Of a stretch of 64,000 nt of DNA, positions 26,975 to 35,703 are shown in pieces. A program made the position numbers and the translations under genes. Every line of letters begins with the position of its first letter. The first letter of the stretch is position 1. The notes beneath the pieces are model-generated. The model had not been told where the DNA came from. It searched no databases and was given only the letters and a program-made list of their open reading frames with translations. The stretch spans positions 1,054,001 to 1,118,000 of the forward strand of contig CANKYK010000001.1 in the NCBI GenBank assembly GCA_947488155.1, written 5' to 3'. Source of the DNA: an uncultured Erythrobacter sp. (GTDB lineage Bacteria > Pseudomonadota > Alphaproteobacteria > Sphingomonadales > Sphingomonadaceae).

Positions 26975-27616
26975 CTATTGGTCCACGGTTTCCAAACTGT
27001 CGCCGCTGCCTTCTTCGCTCGGTGTGTCCCCGCCAATCGCTGGCGGAAGAACAGAAGCGTCAATTTCATCAGCAACTTTGTTATCGCTTTTCGGTTTGCG
27101 CGGCTCGCGAGGTTTCCGGCGCGTGGTGCGACCTTCCGACTGACCTTCACCGCGCGGCTTACGCGTGCGGCGCTTGGGTTCTTCCTCGCCTACGTCATCC
27201 GAGCTTACATCACCCGCATCCGCTTCGGCGCCATTGTCGCTGTCAGATTGCTGGTCATTTGCCTGTTCATCCCGGCGTGAACGTGGCCGGCGCGAGCGGC
27301 GACGGTTTTCACCGTCTTCATCCTCATCGCCGTCCTCACCTGACTGGCCGCGCTCTTCCTGGCGTTTAGCGCGCGCTTCGTCCTGACGGGCCTTATTATC
27401 AGCGATTACACGCAGATAATGATCGGCAAATTGCAAATAGTATTCAGCTTGAACCCGGTCGCCGTGATGCTGAGCGTCTTGCGCCAGTTTCTTGTACTTA
27501 TCGAGCAATTGCGGCGCGTTACCGCGTGCCCTGCTGTCGATCCGGTTTAGCTGATTGCCGCCGCCTTGATTGCGATTACCGCGACCGCGGCGACGATTAT
27601 TACGATTGTTATTCAA
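26975..27616 (-). CDS. DUF4167 domain protein, Arg/Asn-rich
   Basis: A 213-aa highly charged protein of the alphaproteobacterial DUF4167 family. The first 25 residues are Asn/Arg/Gly-rich (NNNRNNRRRGRGNRN), like an RNA-binding tail. Residues about 30-75 form the conserved part (RARGNAPQLLDKYKKLAQDA, then QAEYYLQFADHYLRVIADN), and the remainder is low-complexity Lys/Arg/Asp/Glu. The start is a TTG at 27616, with GAGGA nine bases upstream; an in-frame stop lies just before, so no ATG is possible. Its 265-base upstream region carries the multi-helix element at 27777-27875. The function is unknown; RNA or ribosome binding is a guess from composition. Confidence 0.82.
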   Translation of the reverse strand: MNNNRNNRRRGRGNRNQGGGNQLNRIDSRARGNAPQLLDKYKKLAQDAQHHGDRVQAEYYLQFADHYLRVIADNKARQDEARAKRQEERGQSGEDGDEDEDGENRRRSRRPRSRRDEQANDQQSDSDNGAEADAGDVSSDDVGEEEPKRRTRKPRGEGQSEGRTTRRKPREPRKPKSDNKVADEIDASVLPPAIGGDTPSEEGSGDSLETVDQ

Positions 27617-27776
27617 GGAAATTCATCCTCATTTACGGCTCTCAGGCAAATTTTTCATTTTACCATGACCAGTAGACCCCTCGTCCAAACGCCACTTTCA
27701 ATCTTGGCGCGCGCTCCGCGCTGTACGAGCCGGGGGTATCCACGCGGCAAATCCATGCTTTCATACGGAGCTAGAT

Positions 27777-27875
27777 CAATTGATTTGCAGCCCGTGCCAA
27801 TCAATTGCCTGATTCGGGGTTAGCGAGGCTGGCCGCGTTTGCCAAGCCCTGACGAAAATTCGTCAACCCCGAATC
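27777..27875 (-). promoter_or_regulatory. Multi-helix RNA-like element between prmC and the DUF4167 gene
   Basis: Two adjoining strong inverted-repeat structures lie in this gap. One is a hairpin with arms CAATTGATT (27777-27785) and AATCAATTG (27799-27807) extended by GCA/TGC around a five-base loop. The other is an 11-bp helix GATTCGGGGTT (27811-27821) with AACCCCGAATC (27865-27875) that encloses two smaller hairpins (GGCTGGC/GCCAAGCC with one bulge, and GACGA/TCGTC), i.e. a three-way junction. No T tract follows on either strand, so they are not simple terminators. On the minus strand they would sit in the prmC-DUF4167 spacer or leader. A dispersed genomic repeat is an alternative. Confidence 0.55.
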
Positions 27876-27880
27876 GCTGG

Positions 27881-28699
27881 TCAAGTGAGGATCAACGCGC
27901 GGTCACAGCCTGCCAGATCGCGAACAATCTCCACATCAAAACCCTCTGTTTCAGCGATTGAGCTGACGGCTGGCGCCTGATCTGCCCCTATTTCAAGCAC
28001 TGCGATACCATCAGGCGTTAGCAGAGCACACAGTTGCGGGATGATGCGCCAATAGTCATCCAGCCCCTTATCGCCCGCAAACAGAGCGCTGGCAGGCTCA
28101 AATTTGCGCACATCCGGCTCCAGTACCGCGTCCCTCTCCACATAGGGCGGGTTGGAAATGATCAGATCGTAGCGACCGCTGCCCTCGCTCCAGCCAGGCA
28201 CGCTCCAATCGGCGACGCGAAGCTGTGCTCGATCAGCAACTCCCAGTCTTTCGGCATTGGTCTGTGTCACTGCAATCGCTGCCGATGATTGGTCGATACC
28301 CAAGCCGGATGCCTCGGTTTCCGCCAACATAGTGATTAAGAGAGCGCCGCTTCCCGTACCAAGATCGAGGATCCGGCCGGGATTTGGAGCTTTCAAAAGC
28401 GCTGCTTCAACCACGCTTTCGCTGTCACCACGAGGGATCAAGACATCGGGTGTGACGCAAAATTCACGTCCATAGAACTCCTGCACACCGGTTATGTAGG
28501 CCACTGGCTCGTGCCCTAGACGCCGCTCTAGGAGAGCCGCAAAGCCAGCAGGCGCCTCATCGGTCATATGCCTCAGCAACATGTCAGAGCGGCTTACACG
28601 AAGAGCGTGCGCCATCAGAATTTCGGTATCAAGGCGCGCGGTATCACTTGTGCTCGAGAGTTTATGAGCGGCCTCGCGCAGGGCGTCAGCGACGGTCAT
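27881..28699 (-). CDS. prmC: Release factor glutamine methyltransferase
   Basis: Methylates the Gln of the GGQ motif in release factors, using S-adenosylmethionine. The 272-aa protein has an N-terminal helical domain, the SAM-binding motif [13 protein letters not shown] near residue 113 and the catalytic NPPY ([14 protein letters not shown]) near residue 185. It overlaps the prfA stop by four bases, so enzyme and substrate genes are coupled, as in many bacteria. Confidence 0.95.
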   Translation of the reverse strand: MTVADALREAAHKLSSTSDTARLDTEILMAHALRVSRSDMLLRHMTDEAPAGFAALLERRLGHEPVAYITGVQEFYGREFCVTPDVLIPRGDSESVVEAALLKAPNPGRILDLGTGSGALLITMLAETEASGLGIDQSSAAIAVTQTNAERLGVADRAQLRVADWSVPGWSEGSGRYDLIISNPPYVERDAVLEPDVRKFEPASALFAGDKGLDDYWRIIPQLCALLTPDGIAVLEIGADQAPAVSSIAETEGFDVEIVRDLAGCDRALILT

Positions 28700-29763
28700 T
28701 CGTTGAGCGCAGCCAGCCGCTTGCCCTCGTCCTCTGCCGTCAATGCATCGACCAGTTCGTTGAGGCCCGGGCCTGCGAGCACATCCTCAAGCTTGTGCAA
28801 GGTCAACCCAATGCGATGGTCGGTTACCCGACCCTGAGGGAAATTGTAGGTCCGGATCCGTTCGGAACGATCGCCTGAACCCACCATAGCTTTGCGGGCT
28901 TCCGCCTCGGCGCCTTGCGCTTCATCGCGGGTTTTCTCGAACAGACGCGCACGCAGAACCTGCATCGCCTTCTCACGGTTCTTATGCTGGCTGCGCCCGT
29001 CTTGGCAGGTGACCACCAGCCCGCTTGGCTCGTGGGTAATGCGGATTGCGCTGTCGGTCGTGTTGACGTGCTGACCCCCGGCGCCACTGGCCCGGTACGT
29101 GTCGATCTTGAGGTCACCTGGATCGATCCGAATATCCACCTCATCCGGCTCTGGCAACACCGCGACGGTCGCCGCTGACGTGTGGATGCGCCCGCCACTC
29201 TCAGTCTCAGGGACGCGCTGAACCCGGTGCACACCGCTTTCAAATTTGAGCTTCGCAAACACGTCAGCGCCGCGCACATTGGCGACGATTTCCTTGAAAC
29301 CGCCGACTTCTGATGCGTTCATGCTGACGGGTTCGACTTTCCATCCCTGCTCAGAGGCAAAGCGCTCATACATGCGGTAAAGATCGCCAGCGAACAGAGC
29401 CGCTTCATCGCCGCCCGTCCCCGCGCGAATTTCCAGCATGGCCGGCTTGCTGTCGGCGGCATCACGAGGCAGCAAGGCAATGGCGAGCTGGCGCTCTGCC
29501 AAGGGCAATTGCTCCCGCAGCTCACCGAGTTCTTCCTCAGCCATCGCCTTCATTTCAGGATCAGCCAGCATGTCTTCGAGGCCGGTGATTTCCTCTCGCA
29601 TGGCCTTAACCTGCAGCGATAGCTTCGCGACCGGCTCCAGCTCCGAATAGTCGCGCGAGGCACGCACAAACTCGTCACCTTCCAGCGTGCCAGATGCCAT
29701 TCGGGCTTCCAGCTCCGCGAAGCGGTGAGCGATCTGATCAAGGCGTTCTGCGGGGATAGTCAT
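28696..29763 (-). CDS. prfA: Peptide chain release factor 1
   Basis: Class I release factor that reads UAG and UAA stops. The start at 29763 ([12 protein letters not shown]) overlaps the hisS stop in ATGA; an in-frame TTG three codons earlier is less likely. The 355-aa protein has the conserved block [21 protein letters not shown], the GGQ peptidyl hydrolysis loop in [19 protein letters not shown] near residue 227, and a PxT-type codon-reading region [17 protein letters not shown] near residue 185. It is part of the hisS-prfA-prmC overlapping operon. Confidence 0.96.
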   Translation of the reverse strand: MTIPAERLDQIAHRFAELEARMASGTLEGDEFVRASRDYSELEPVAKLSLQVKAMREEITGLEDMLADPEMKAMAEEELGELREQLPLAERQLAIALLPRDAADSKPAMLEIRAGTGGDEAALFAGDLYRMYERFASEQGWKVEPVSMNASEVGGFKEIVANVRGADVFAKLKFESGVHRVQRVPETESGGRIHTSAATVAVLPEPDEVDIRIDPGDLKIDTYRASGAGGQHVNTTDSAIRITHEPSGLVVTCQDGRSQHKNREKAMQVLRARLFEKTRDEAQGAEAEARKAMVGSGDRSERIRTYNFPQGRVTDHRIGLTLHKLEDVLAGPGLNELVDALTAEDEGKRLAALNE

Positions 29764-31052
29764 CGAGACCAATCAATTTTGCCAACGCCTAGGATAGTGC
29801 CAACTTTCTCTGCTAGCTCGTCCATCGCTATCACGGACATATGCGCACCTTGTCGCAGATACTCATTGCCCTCGGCATGCCCGCGCTCCCGCACAAAGAA
29901 AATTGCATCAGGGTCAGTGCGACGTGCCTTATCAATCCGTTTTTTTGCCTTGCCTGAGTATGCGATTTCAACGGACAAACCTGACGCACGAAGCTGGCTA
30001 GTATAATACCAAGCCAATTCTTCAACGTTTCCGGTATCTGGAACAATGACCAATTTAGCCCTGTCGAAAATCTCGCGCTTACCAACCAACATCGCCAAGC
30101 GCTCAATTCCGGCCGCCCAGCCAACCGCTGGTGTAGCAGGCCCGCCCAGGCTTTCCATCAAACCATCATAGCGCCCGCCGCCAAGGACCGTGCTTTGCGC
30201 GCCCAGAGCTTCTGCCGCTGCAGAACCTTCGTCTGGGATGAACTCAAAGGCGGTGTGGCGGTAATAATCTAACCCACGCACCAGTGCCTCTGCCCTCACC
30301 CATTTGACGCCTGCCGCATCCAGACCGTCAGTCACAGCCTTAAAGAACGCCCTCGCCTCATCAGATAGGAAATCATCGATTTTTGGTGCGTCAGCTAGGA
30401 ACGGTTTATCCCGGCCATCCTTGCTATCAAGGATACGCAGCGGATTCTTCTCCAGCCGCTGCTGCGAATCTTCTGACAGTTGATCCTTCACTGCGCTGAA
30501 GTATTCGATCAACGCCGCGCGCCAGGCCTCCCGGCTTGTCCCATCGCCCAAAGTGTTGAGATGCAGCGTCACCCCTTCGATACCCAGCTCTTTCAAGAGT
30601 TGGTCAGCCATCGCAAGCAGCTCAACATCGGCCTGCGGTTCCACGGCACCAATGATCTCGGCATCGATCTGGTGAAACTGCCGATACCTGCCCTTTTGCG
30701 GACGTTCATAACGGAACAGCGGGCCGTGGGTCGCCGCCTTTAGCGGCGCGTGCTGCTGCCAACCGTTGGTCAGGTAAGCACGGGCAATTCCGGCGGTAAA
30801 TTCTGGCCTGAGGGTCAGCGAATCCCCGCCGCGGTCCTCAAACGAGTACATCTCTTTAGAGACAACATCCGTCGTCTCGCCAAGCGAGCGCGCAAACACT
30901 TCCGTCTTCTCAAACACTGGCATTTCAATGCGGCGAAATCGGTAAAGCCGGCGCACGCGCTCAAAGGTTTCGACCACGAACGCGAAGGCTTCAGCATCAG
31001 CGCCAAAGATGTCTTGCGTCCCACGAATGGCTTTTGGAGTGTTTTTCGACAT
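29760..31052 (-). CDS. hisS: Histidyl-tRNA synthetase
   Basis: Class II aminoacyl-tRNA synthetase charging tRNA-His. I set the start at 31052 ([14 protein letters not shown]), giving 430 aa; upstream in-frame residues run through a dyad-symmetric site and lack family features. Motif 2 region ([21 protein letters not shown]), the histidine-binding [15 protein letters not shown] and motif 3 [12 protein letters not shown] are all present. The C-terminal anticodon-binding domain ends in [14 protein letters not shown]. It heads an overlapping operon with prfA and prmC. Confidence 0.96.
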   Translation of the reverse strand: MSKNTPKAIRGTQDIFGADAEAFAFVVETFERVRRLYRFRRIEMPVFEKTEVFARSLGETTDVVSKEMYSFEDRGGDSLTLRPEFTAGIARAYLTNGWQQHAPLKAATHGPLFRYERPQKGRYRQFHQIDAEIIGAVEPQADVELLAMADQLLKELGIEGVTLHLNTLGDGTSREAWRAALIEYFSAVKDQLSEDSQQRLEKNPLRILDSKDGRDKPFLADAPKIDDFLSDEARAFFKAVTDGLDAAGVKWVRAEALVRGLDYYRHTAFEFIPDEGSAAAEALGAQSTVLGGGRYDGLMESLGGPATPAVGWAAGIERLAMLVGKREIFDRAKLVIVPDTGNVEELAWYYTSQLRASGLSVEIAYSGKAKKRIDKARRTDPDAIFFVRERGHAEGNEYLRQGAHMSVIAMDELAEKVGTILGVGKIDWSR

Positions 31053-31070
31053 TTCACTTGAGCGATTAGG

Positions 31071-31087
31071 GGCAAGATCATCTTGCC
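31071..31087. promoter_or_regulatory. 17-bp dyad between hisS and ppa, operator-like
   Basis: GGCAAGAT-C-ATCTTGCC, perfect 8-bp arms around one base, 18 bases before the hisS start and 70 bases before ppa. The symmetry and position suggest a repressor or activator site for one or both genes; the protein is unknown. Confidence 0.4.
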
Positions 31088-31157
31088 GCAATAGAGCCGC
31101 GCAGCTAGGGGGCACTCAAGCTCTGGGAGAGGGCTTTGACACTAGTAGGATAGCAGC

Positions 31158-31685
31158 ATGCGTATCGACAAAATCTCGACCGGAAAAAACCCACCTGACG
31201 AACTCAATGTCATCATCGAAGTGCCCACTGGCGGAGAGCCAGTGAAGTACGAATTTGACAAGGAAAGCGGCGCATTATTCGTCGATCGTATTCTACACAC
31301 GCCGATGCGTTACCCGGCAAACTATGGGTTTGTGCCGCACACGCTCAGCCCTGATGGCGATCCATTGGATGCTCTGGTGATCGCGCGCACACCTTTTATG
31401 GCAGGCTGCGTAGTGCACGCACGCCCCATTGGTGTTCTGAACCTAGAAGACGAACACGGCGGCGATGAAAAGCTGATCTGCGTGCCGGTAGACACGACTT
31501 TCCCGTATTACTCAGACGTTGGTGAGACCAAGGATTTGCCGTCGATCATTTTTCAACAGATCGAGCACTTCTTCACGCACTACAAAGATCTTGAAGCCGA
31601 AAAATGGGTCCGGATCGGTAAATGGGGCGACCGTGCAGAAGCCCGGCGGATTGTTGTAGAGGCAATCGACCGCGCTCAGGTCTGA
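31158..31685 (+). CDS. ppa: Inorganic pyrophosphatase
   Basis: Soluble family I pyrophosphatase hydrolysing PPi to phosphate, which drives biosynthetic reactions. The 175-aa protein contains RYPANYGFVPHTLSPDGDPLDALV near residues 51-75, including the metal-binding DGDPLDAL signature, plus IEVPTGGEPVKYEFDKESG at the N-terminus and EHFFTHYKDLEAEKWVRI near the end. The start at 31158 is well supported by the family N-terminus. It is divergent from hisS. Confidence 0.97.
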   Translation: MRIDKISTGKNPPDELNVIIEVPTGGEPVKYEFDKESGALFVDRILHTPMRYPANYGFVPHTLSPDGDPLDALVIARTPFMAGCVVHARPIGVLNLEDEHGGDEKLICVPVDTTFPYYSDVGETKDLPSIIFQQIEHFFTHYKDLEAEKWVRIGKWGDRAEARRIVVEAIDRAQV

Positions 31686-31692
31686 GCGTGAT

Positions 31693-32088
31693 CTAAGCCC
31701 AAAGAAGCGAAGAGACCGCTTTAAAGCAAAAAGTCAGCACGAACGGCAGGCCAATCGCCAATACCCAGAGGCCAGCAAGATCGCGCCGGAATGCCGGACG
31801 ATATGCTTGGTCTGCCGCTTCGCTGTCTGACAGGCCAGTCCAGCGCTTCTCGAACCAGCGACAGGCGGGAATGATTGCCGCGACCAAAACCACCAGCGCG
31901 ATGTATGGTAGGATCGATGCCCCACCCGTGTTAAGCGCCTTGATCGTCACAAAGATCTGAAGCCCCGTATAAACGAGCAGCGCATAGGCAACGTGGTCGC
32001 TCATCGATTTGCGCCAGTCGAGAGCGCCAGCTTCAGCCTTGCTGTCAGTCTGCTGGTCTACGTCATAGCGATGCGCGATATTTTTCAT
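31693..32088 (-). CDS. Small integral membrane protein of unknown function
   Basis: A 131-aa protein starting at ATG 32088 (MKNIAHRYDVDQQTDSKAEAG); an in-frame extension 49 codons upstream runs into the lptB promoter region and looks noncoding. It has three hydrophobic segments (about residues 34-55, 60-78 and 108-128) with a charged loop containing RWFEKRWTGLSDSEAADQ between the second and third. I do not recognise a named family. It ends seven bases from the convergent ppa gene. Confidence 0.7.
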   Translation of the reverse strand: MKNIAHRYDVDQQTDSKAEAGALDWRKSMSDHVAYALLVYTGLQIFVTIKALNTGGASILPYIALVVLVAAIIPACRWFEKRWTGLSDSEAADQAYRPAFRRDLAGLWVLAIGLPFVLTFCFKAVSSLLWA

Positions 32089-32164
32089 TGTGCCGCTCTC
32101 CAACGGATTCGTTCCCCGAGCGACGAGTATTTCAAATTGCAACGAATCTTGCAAGCTCAGTAAC

Positions 32165-32191
32165 CAAACCGCAATTTTGTTGCATGGTTTG
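32165..32191. promoter_or_regulatory. Hairpin upstream of lptB
   Basis: CAAACCGCAA (32165-32174) pairs with TTGC plus GGTTTG (32180-32191), with a two-base bulge and a five-base loop, inside a 200-base spacer that repeats TTGCAA several times. Possibly an operator or leader structure for the divergent lptB or membrane-protein genes. Confidence 0.3.
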
Positions 32192-32287
32192 CAACTCCGC
32201 AGAGCGAGAATGGCGACACGCAAAAATCCTGCCAAATTGGGTAATACTGCCCTTTTATGTCTGGATTGCGGTGCTAAGGGTTATCAG

Positions 32288-33079
32288 ATGAATGAGACAA
32301 ACGCCCTGGCCGAGATGCCTGAAAGCGGCACCGCCGATGCCACCGCGCCGCTGCCTGACGGCGGCCTTGAGGTCATTTCCATTGCTAAGAGTTATGACAA
32401 GCGCTCTGTCCTAAGCGACATTTCATTAACGGTCGGCAAGGGCGAAGTGCTGGGCCTGCTTGGCCCCAATGGTGCGGGTAAGACGACCTGCTTCTACTCG
32501 ATAATGGGTCTTGTTCGCCCGGATTCTGGCCGGATCCTGATGGACGGCGAAGATGTCACTAAGCTGCCGATGTATCGCCGCGCGATCTTGGGGCTTGGCT
32601 ATCTCCCGCAAGAAACCAGCATTTTTCGCGGTATGACCGTTGAGCAGAACATCAACTGCGTTCTTGAGATGGTCGAGCCAGACAGTGATACCCGAGCGCA
32701 GGAGTTGGAGCGTTTGCTCGGTGAGTTTGGCCTCACTGAGCTGCGCAGCTCGCCAGCCATGGCATTGTCAGGCGGGGAACGTCGACGCTGCGAAATCGCC
32801 CGCGCGCTGGCCGCAAAGCCTTCCATCATGCTGCTTGACGAACCGTTTGCAGGCATCGACCCGCTTTCGATCAGCGACATTCGCGATCTGGTGAAAGACC
32901 TCAAAGAGCGCGGAATTGGCGTCCTGATTACAGATCACAACGTTCGAGAAACGCTCGATATCGTAGACCGCGCATGCATTATATATGGCGGACAGGTTCT
33001 CTTCGCGGGAACACCGCAGGCTCTTGTCGCAGACGAAAACGTCAAGCGGCTCTATTTGGGCGAAGGCTTCACTTTGTGA
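32288..33079 (+). CDS. lptB: LPS export ABC transporter ATPase LptB
   Basis: Cytoplasmic ATPase that powers lipopolysaccharide transport with LptFG. The start at 32288 (MNETNALAEMPESG) has AAGGG seven to eight bases upstream; the frame is open further upstream (ATG 32210) but has no family support. At 263 aa it includes an N-terminal extension of about 25 residues. Walker A GLLGPNGAGKTTCFY, Q-loop LGYLPQETSIFRGMTVEQN, signature MALSGGERRRCEIARALA and Walker B IMLLDEPFAGIDP are intact. rpoN follows 20 bases later, the common lptB-rpoN order; lptC and lptA are not next to it here. Confidence 0.95.
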   Translation: MNETNALAEMPESGTADATAPLPDGGLEVISIAKSYDKRSVLSDISLTVGKGEVLGLLGPNGAGKTTCFYSIMGLVRPDSGRILMDGEDVTKLPMYRRAILGLGYLPQETSIFRGMTVEQNINCVLEMVEPDSDTRAQELERLLGEFGLTELRSSPAMALSGGERRRCEIARALAAKPSIMLLDEPFAGIDPLSISDIRDLVKDLKERGIGVLITDHNVRETLDIVDRACIIYGGQVLFAGTPQALVADENVKRLYLGEGFTL

Positions 33080-33099
33080 CGAGGCGGCGGAACTAAATC

Positions 33100-34602
33100 A
33101 TGGCGCTCGGCCCAAGGCTAGACCTACGCCAGTCACAGTCTTTGGTGATGACGCCGCAATTGCAGCAGGCGATCAAACTGCTGACGGCGTCAAACCTCGA
33201 AATCGAAACCTTCATCTCCGACGCTTTGGAGGCCAATCCGCTGCTCGAGGCCGGGGCTCTGTCCAACGAAGACAGCGGACCTAGCGGAGAAAGTGATGAC
33301 ATACCGCGCGAAGAATTCACTGCCGATCAGCTGATCGGTCAAGCGCAAGGCGAAAGCGAAGCTCCGCTCGATTTGGACACTGGCGCACTTGACCGTGACC
33401 GTGACACGGGCGACGGCGCGGGCGGACCCGCTGCGGCGGATGCAGAATGGGGAGCGGCCGCGAGCGGTGGTGGCGGTTCGGACATGTTGCCGGATCTTGA
33501 GCAAACAAGCGCAGCACAAATCACTCTTGCAGAGCATCTCAATGAGCAAATTGGCGCGGCGGCCAAAAACGAGGGAGAAGCCTTCATTGCGCGCCATTTG
33601 ATCGGATTGCTCGACGAAGCCGGCTACCTCACCTTCGATTTGCGCGATGTTGCCTATGACCTCGGGGTGGAGCTGCGCGATGCTGAGGACGCGCTAAAGG
33701 CAGTGCAAACGCTCGACCCCAGCGGGGTTGGCGCACGCAGTCTGTCTGAATGCCTGGCGATCCAAGCGCGCGAGGCAGACCGTTATGACCCGTGCATGGC
33801 GCAATTGATTGACCATCTGGAATGGGTCGCGCGAGGCGAAATTGCCCGGCTGAAGCGCGTTTGCGGAGTGGACGAAGAAGACTTTGCCGACATGCTGGCC
33901 GAATTGCGCGGTTATGACCCAAAACCAGGGCTGGCCTATGGTGCAAGCACAGCGAGCGCGGTGGTGCCTGATCTCCTGCTCACTGATAATGGCGAGGGCG
34001 GCTGGGATGTTGCGTTGAATGAGGAGACGCTGCCGCGCCTGATCGTCAACCGATCTTACTTTGTTGAACTGCGCGATGGCGCACCGGATCCCGACGCACA
34101 AAGCTGGCTGAAGGAAAAGCTGGCGGACGCACATTGGCTCATCCGGGCGCTGGACCAGCGCCAAAAAACCATTCTCAAGACAGCGGCCGAAATCGTGAAG
34201 AAGCAAGAGGGCTTCTTTCGCAATGGTGTGTCGGACCTTCGCCCACTGACCTTGCGCGAAGTGGCCGAAGAAATTGATATGCACGAAAGCACAGTCAGCC
34301 GTGTGACTAGTAACAAGTTCCTGCATTGCGAGCGCGGCTGCTTCGAACTCAAATATTTCTTCACCAGTGGTGTTTCATCGAGCGATGGCGAAGGCGCATC
34401 GTCCGAAGCAATCAAGGCCCGCATCAAAGCTCTGACCGATACCGAAGAGCCGAAGAAAATCCTGTCTGATCAGAAACTCGCTGACCTATTGAAAGAAGAA
34501 GGCTTCGATCTGGCACGCAGAACGGTTGCTAAATATCGTGAAGCCATAGGCATCGGCTCAAGCGCAGAACGACGCCGGCAAAAGAAGCTTGCCAGCCTCT
34601 GA
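33100..34602 (+). CDS. rpoN: RNA polymerase sigma-54 factor
   Basis: Alternative sigma factor (500 aa) needing enhancer-binding ATPases. The N-terminal activator region reads RLDLRQSQSLVMTPQLQQAI, an acidic Asp/Gly-rich region II covers about residues 50-135, the core-binding domain follows, and the C-terminal RpoN box ARRTVAKYREAI sits near residue 468. The HTH region is seen in TLREVAEEIDMHESTVSRV. Sigma-54 controls flagellar genes in many bacteria, which may link it with the fli genes at the window start. Confidence 0.96.
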   Translation: MALGPRLDLRQSQSLVMTPQLQQAIKLLTASNLEIETFISDALEANPLLEAGALSNEDSGPSGESDDIPREEFTADQLIGQAQGESEAPLDLDTGALDRDRDTGDGAGGPAAADAEWGAAASGGGGSDMLPDLEQTSAAQITLAEHLNEQIGAAAKNEGEAFIARHLIGLLDEAGYLTFDLRDVAYDLGVELRDAEDALKAVQTLDPSGVGARSLSECLAIQAREADRYDPCMAQLIDHLEWVARGEIARLKRVCGVDEEDFADMLAELRGYDPKPGLAYGASTASAVVPDLLLTDNGEGGWDVALNEETLPRLIVNRSYFVELRDGAPDPDAQSWLKEKLADAHWLIRALDQRQKTILKTAAEIVKKQEGFFRNGVSDLRPLTLREVAEEIDMHESTVSRVTSNKFLHCERGCFELKYFFTSGVSSSDGEGASSEAIKARIKALTDTEEPKKILSDQKLADLLKEEGFDLARRTVAKYREAIGIGSSAERRRQKKLASL

Positions 34603-34709
34603 GTCAGAGCTTTGCCGCGTCCGAGCATGCCTAAGCACCTCAGAAACACGCGAATTTGGGCCATCCGCCGCATAGGTGCGAACCCCTGCGACTCGCCGGT
34701 TTCTCATGC

Positions 34710-34725
34710 TTTACGGTAAATTAAC
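34710..34725 (+). promoter_or_regulatory. CtrA-like binding site upstream of ctrA
   Basis: TTTAC-N6-TTAAC at 34710-34725, one mismatch from the CtrA consensus TTAAC-N6-TTAAC (TTAA-N7-TTAA), about 105 bases before the ctrA start; a second TTAA lies at 34750. It suggests autoregulation, as known for ctrA in Caulobacter. Confidence 0.5.
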
Positions 34726-34828
34726 CTTTTCCGTTCAGAACTTATGTGGTTAATACATGGCAACACCTCTTAGCGAGGAGTTACCGTGACACTTTGTTAC
34801 GATGATCTGGGTATATAGGGGACCAGCA

Positions 34829-35524
34829 ATGCGTGTGCTCTTGATTGAGGACGAGCCAACAACGGCCAAAGCAATTGAGCTTATGCTCACGACAGAGGGC
34901 TTCAATGTCTATTCGACCGACCTCGGCGAAGAAGGCTTGGATCTAGGTAAGCTGTATGATTACGATATCATCCTGCTCGACCTTAACCTCCCAGACATGC
35001 ACGGATATGACGTGCTTAAGAAACTGCGTGTTGCGAAGGTGCAGACACCAGTTTTGATCCTTTCAGGCATTGCCGAAATGGACAGCAAGATTCGCAGCTT
35101 CGGATTTGGCGCTGATGACTACGTCACCAAGCCATTCCACCGCGAAGAACTGGTTGCTCGTATCCATGCTGTTGTGCGCCGCTCAAAAGGCCACAGCCAA
35201 TCCATCATTCGCACTGGCAAGCTTGCCGTGAACCTCGACGCGAAGACTGTTGAAGTCGACAGCGCCCGCGTTCACCTGACCGGTAAAGAATATGCCATGC
35301 TTGAGCTATTGAGCCTGCGCAAAGGCACAACGCTGACCAAGGAAATGTTCCTCAACCATCTGTATGGCGGGATGGACGAGCCTGAGCTCAAAATCATTGA
35401 TGTTTTCATTTGCAAGCTGCGCAAGAAATTGAGCCATGCTTGCGGTGGTGAGAACTACATCGAAACGGTCTGGGGCCGCGGCTATGTGCTGCGCGATCCG
35501 GATGCGGAAGCAGAGGCCGCTTAA
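34829..35524 (+). CDS. ctrA: Cell-cycle response regulator CtrA
   Basis: Master OmpR-type response regulator of the alphaproteobacterial cell cycle, controlling division, flagella and, in Rhodobacter, gene transfer agents. The start at 34829 ([20 protein letters not shown]) has GGGGA seven bases upstream. Receiver domain: acidic pocket EDE near residue 8, phospho-Asp in [13 protein letters not shown] (Asp51), and Lys in [13 protein letters not shown] near residue 104. The C-terminal winged helix has [20 protein letters not shown] and ends GRGYVLRDP. At 231 aa it matches CtrA closely. A terminator follows. Confidence 0.96.
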   Translation: MRVLLIEDEPTTAKAIELMLTTEGFNVYSTDLGEEGLDLGKLYDYDIILLDLNLPDMHGYDVLKKLRVAKVQTPVLILSGIAEMDSKIRSFGFGADDYVTKPFHREELVARIHAVVRRSKGHSQSIIRTGKLAVNLDAKTVEVDSARVHLTGKEYAMLELLSLRKGTTLTKEMFLNHLYGGMDEPELKIIDVFICKLRKKLSHACGGENYIETVWGRGYVLRDPDAEAEAA

Positions 35525-35568
35525 GCGCCTGAACGAATTCTCCAGTCTTCTGGGACGGGAACAATAGA

Positions 35569-35598
35569 CGCCCGGGGCAGCGATGCTCCGGGCGTTTT
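35569..35598 (+). terminator. Rho-independent terminator of ctrA
   Basis: An 11-bp stem CGCCCGGGGCA / TGCTCCGGGCG (35569-35579 with 35584-35594, one G-T pair) with a GCGA tetraloop, followed by TTTT. It lies 45 bases after the ctrA stop. Confidence 0.9.
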
Positions 35599-35703
35599 GC
35601 TGTGCTTGCCGCGCTCTAAGGTCGCCCCGCCGCAATCTCTACGAATCGTATAGTTACAGCGCGTGATCGCTATGGGAGTACTCGCAGCGATGGAGGCATG
35701 GTC

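Noticed and set aside
32090..32287. N-terminal extension of LptB from further upstream
   Set aside because: No LptB similarity upstream of 32288, hairpin-rich sequence and a good ribosome site directly before 32288.
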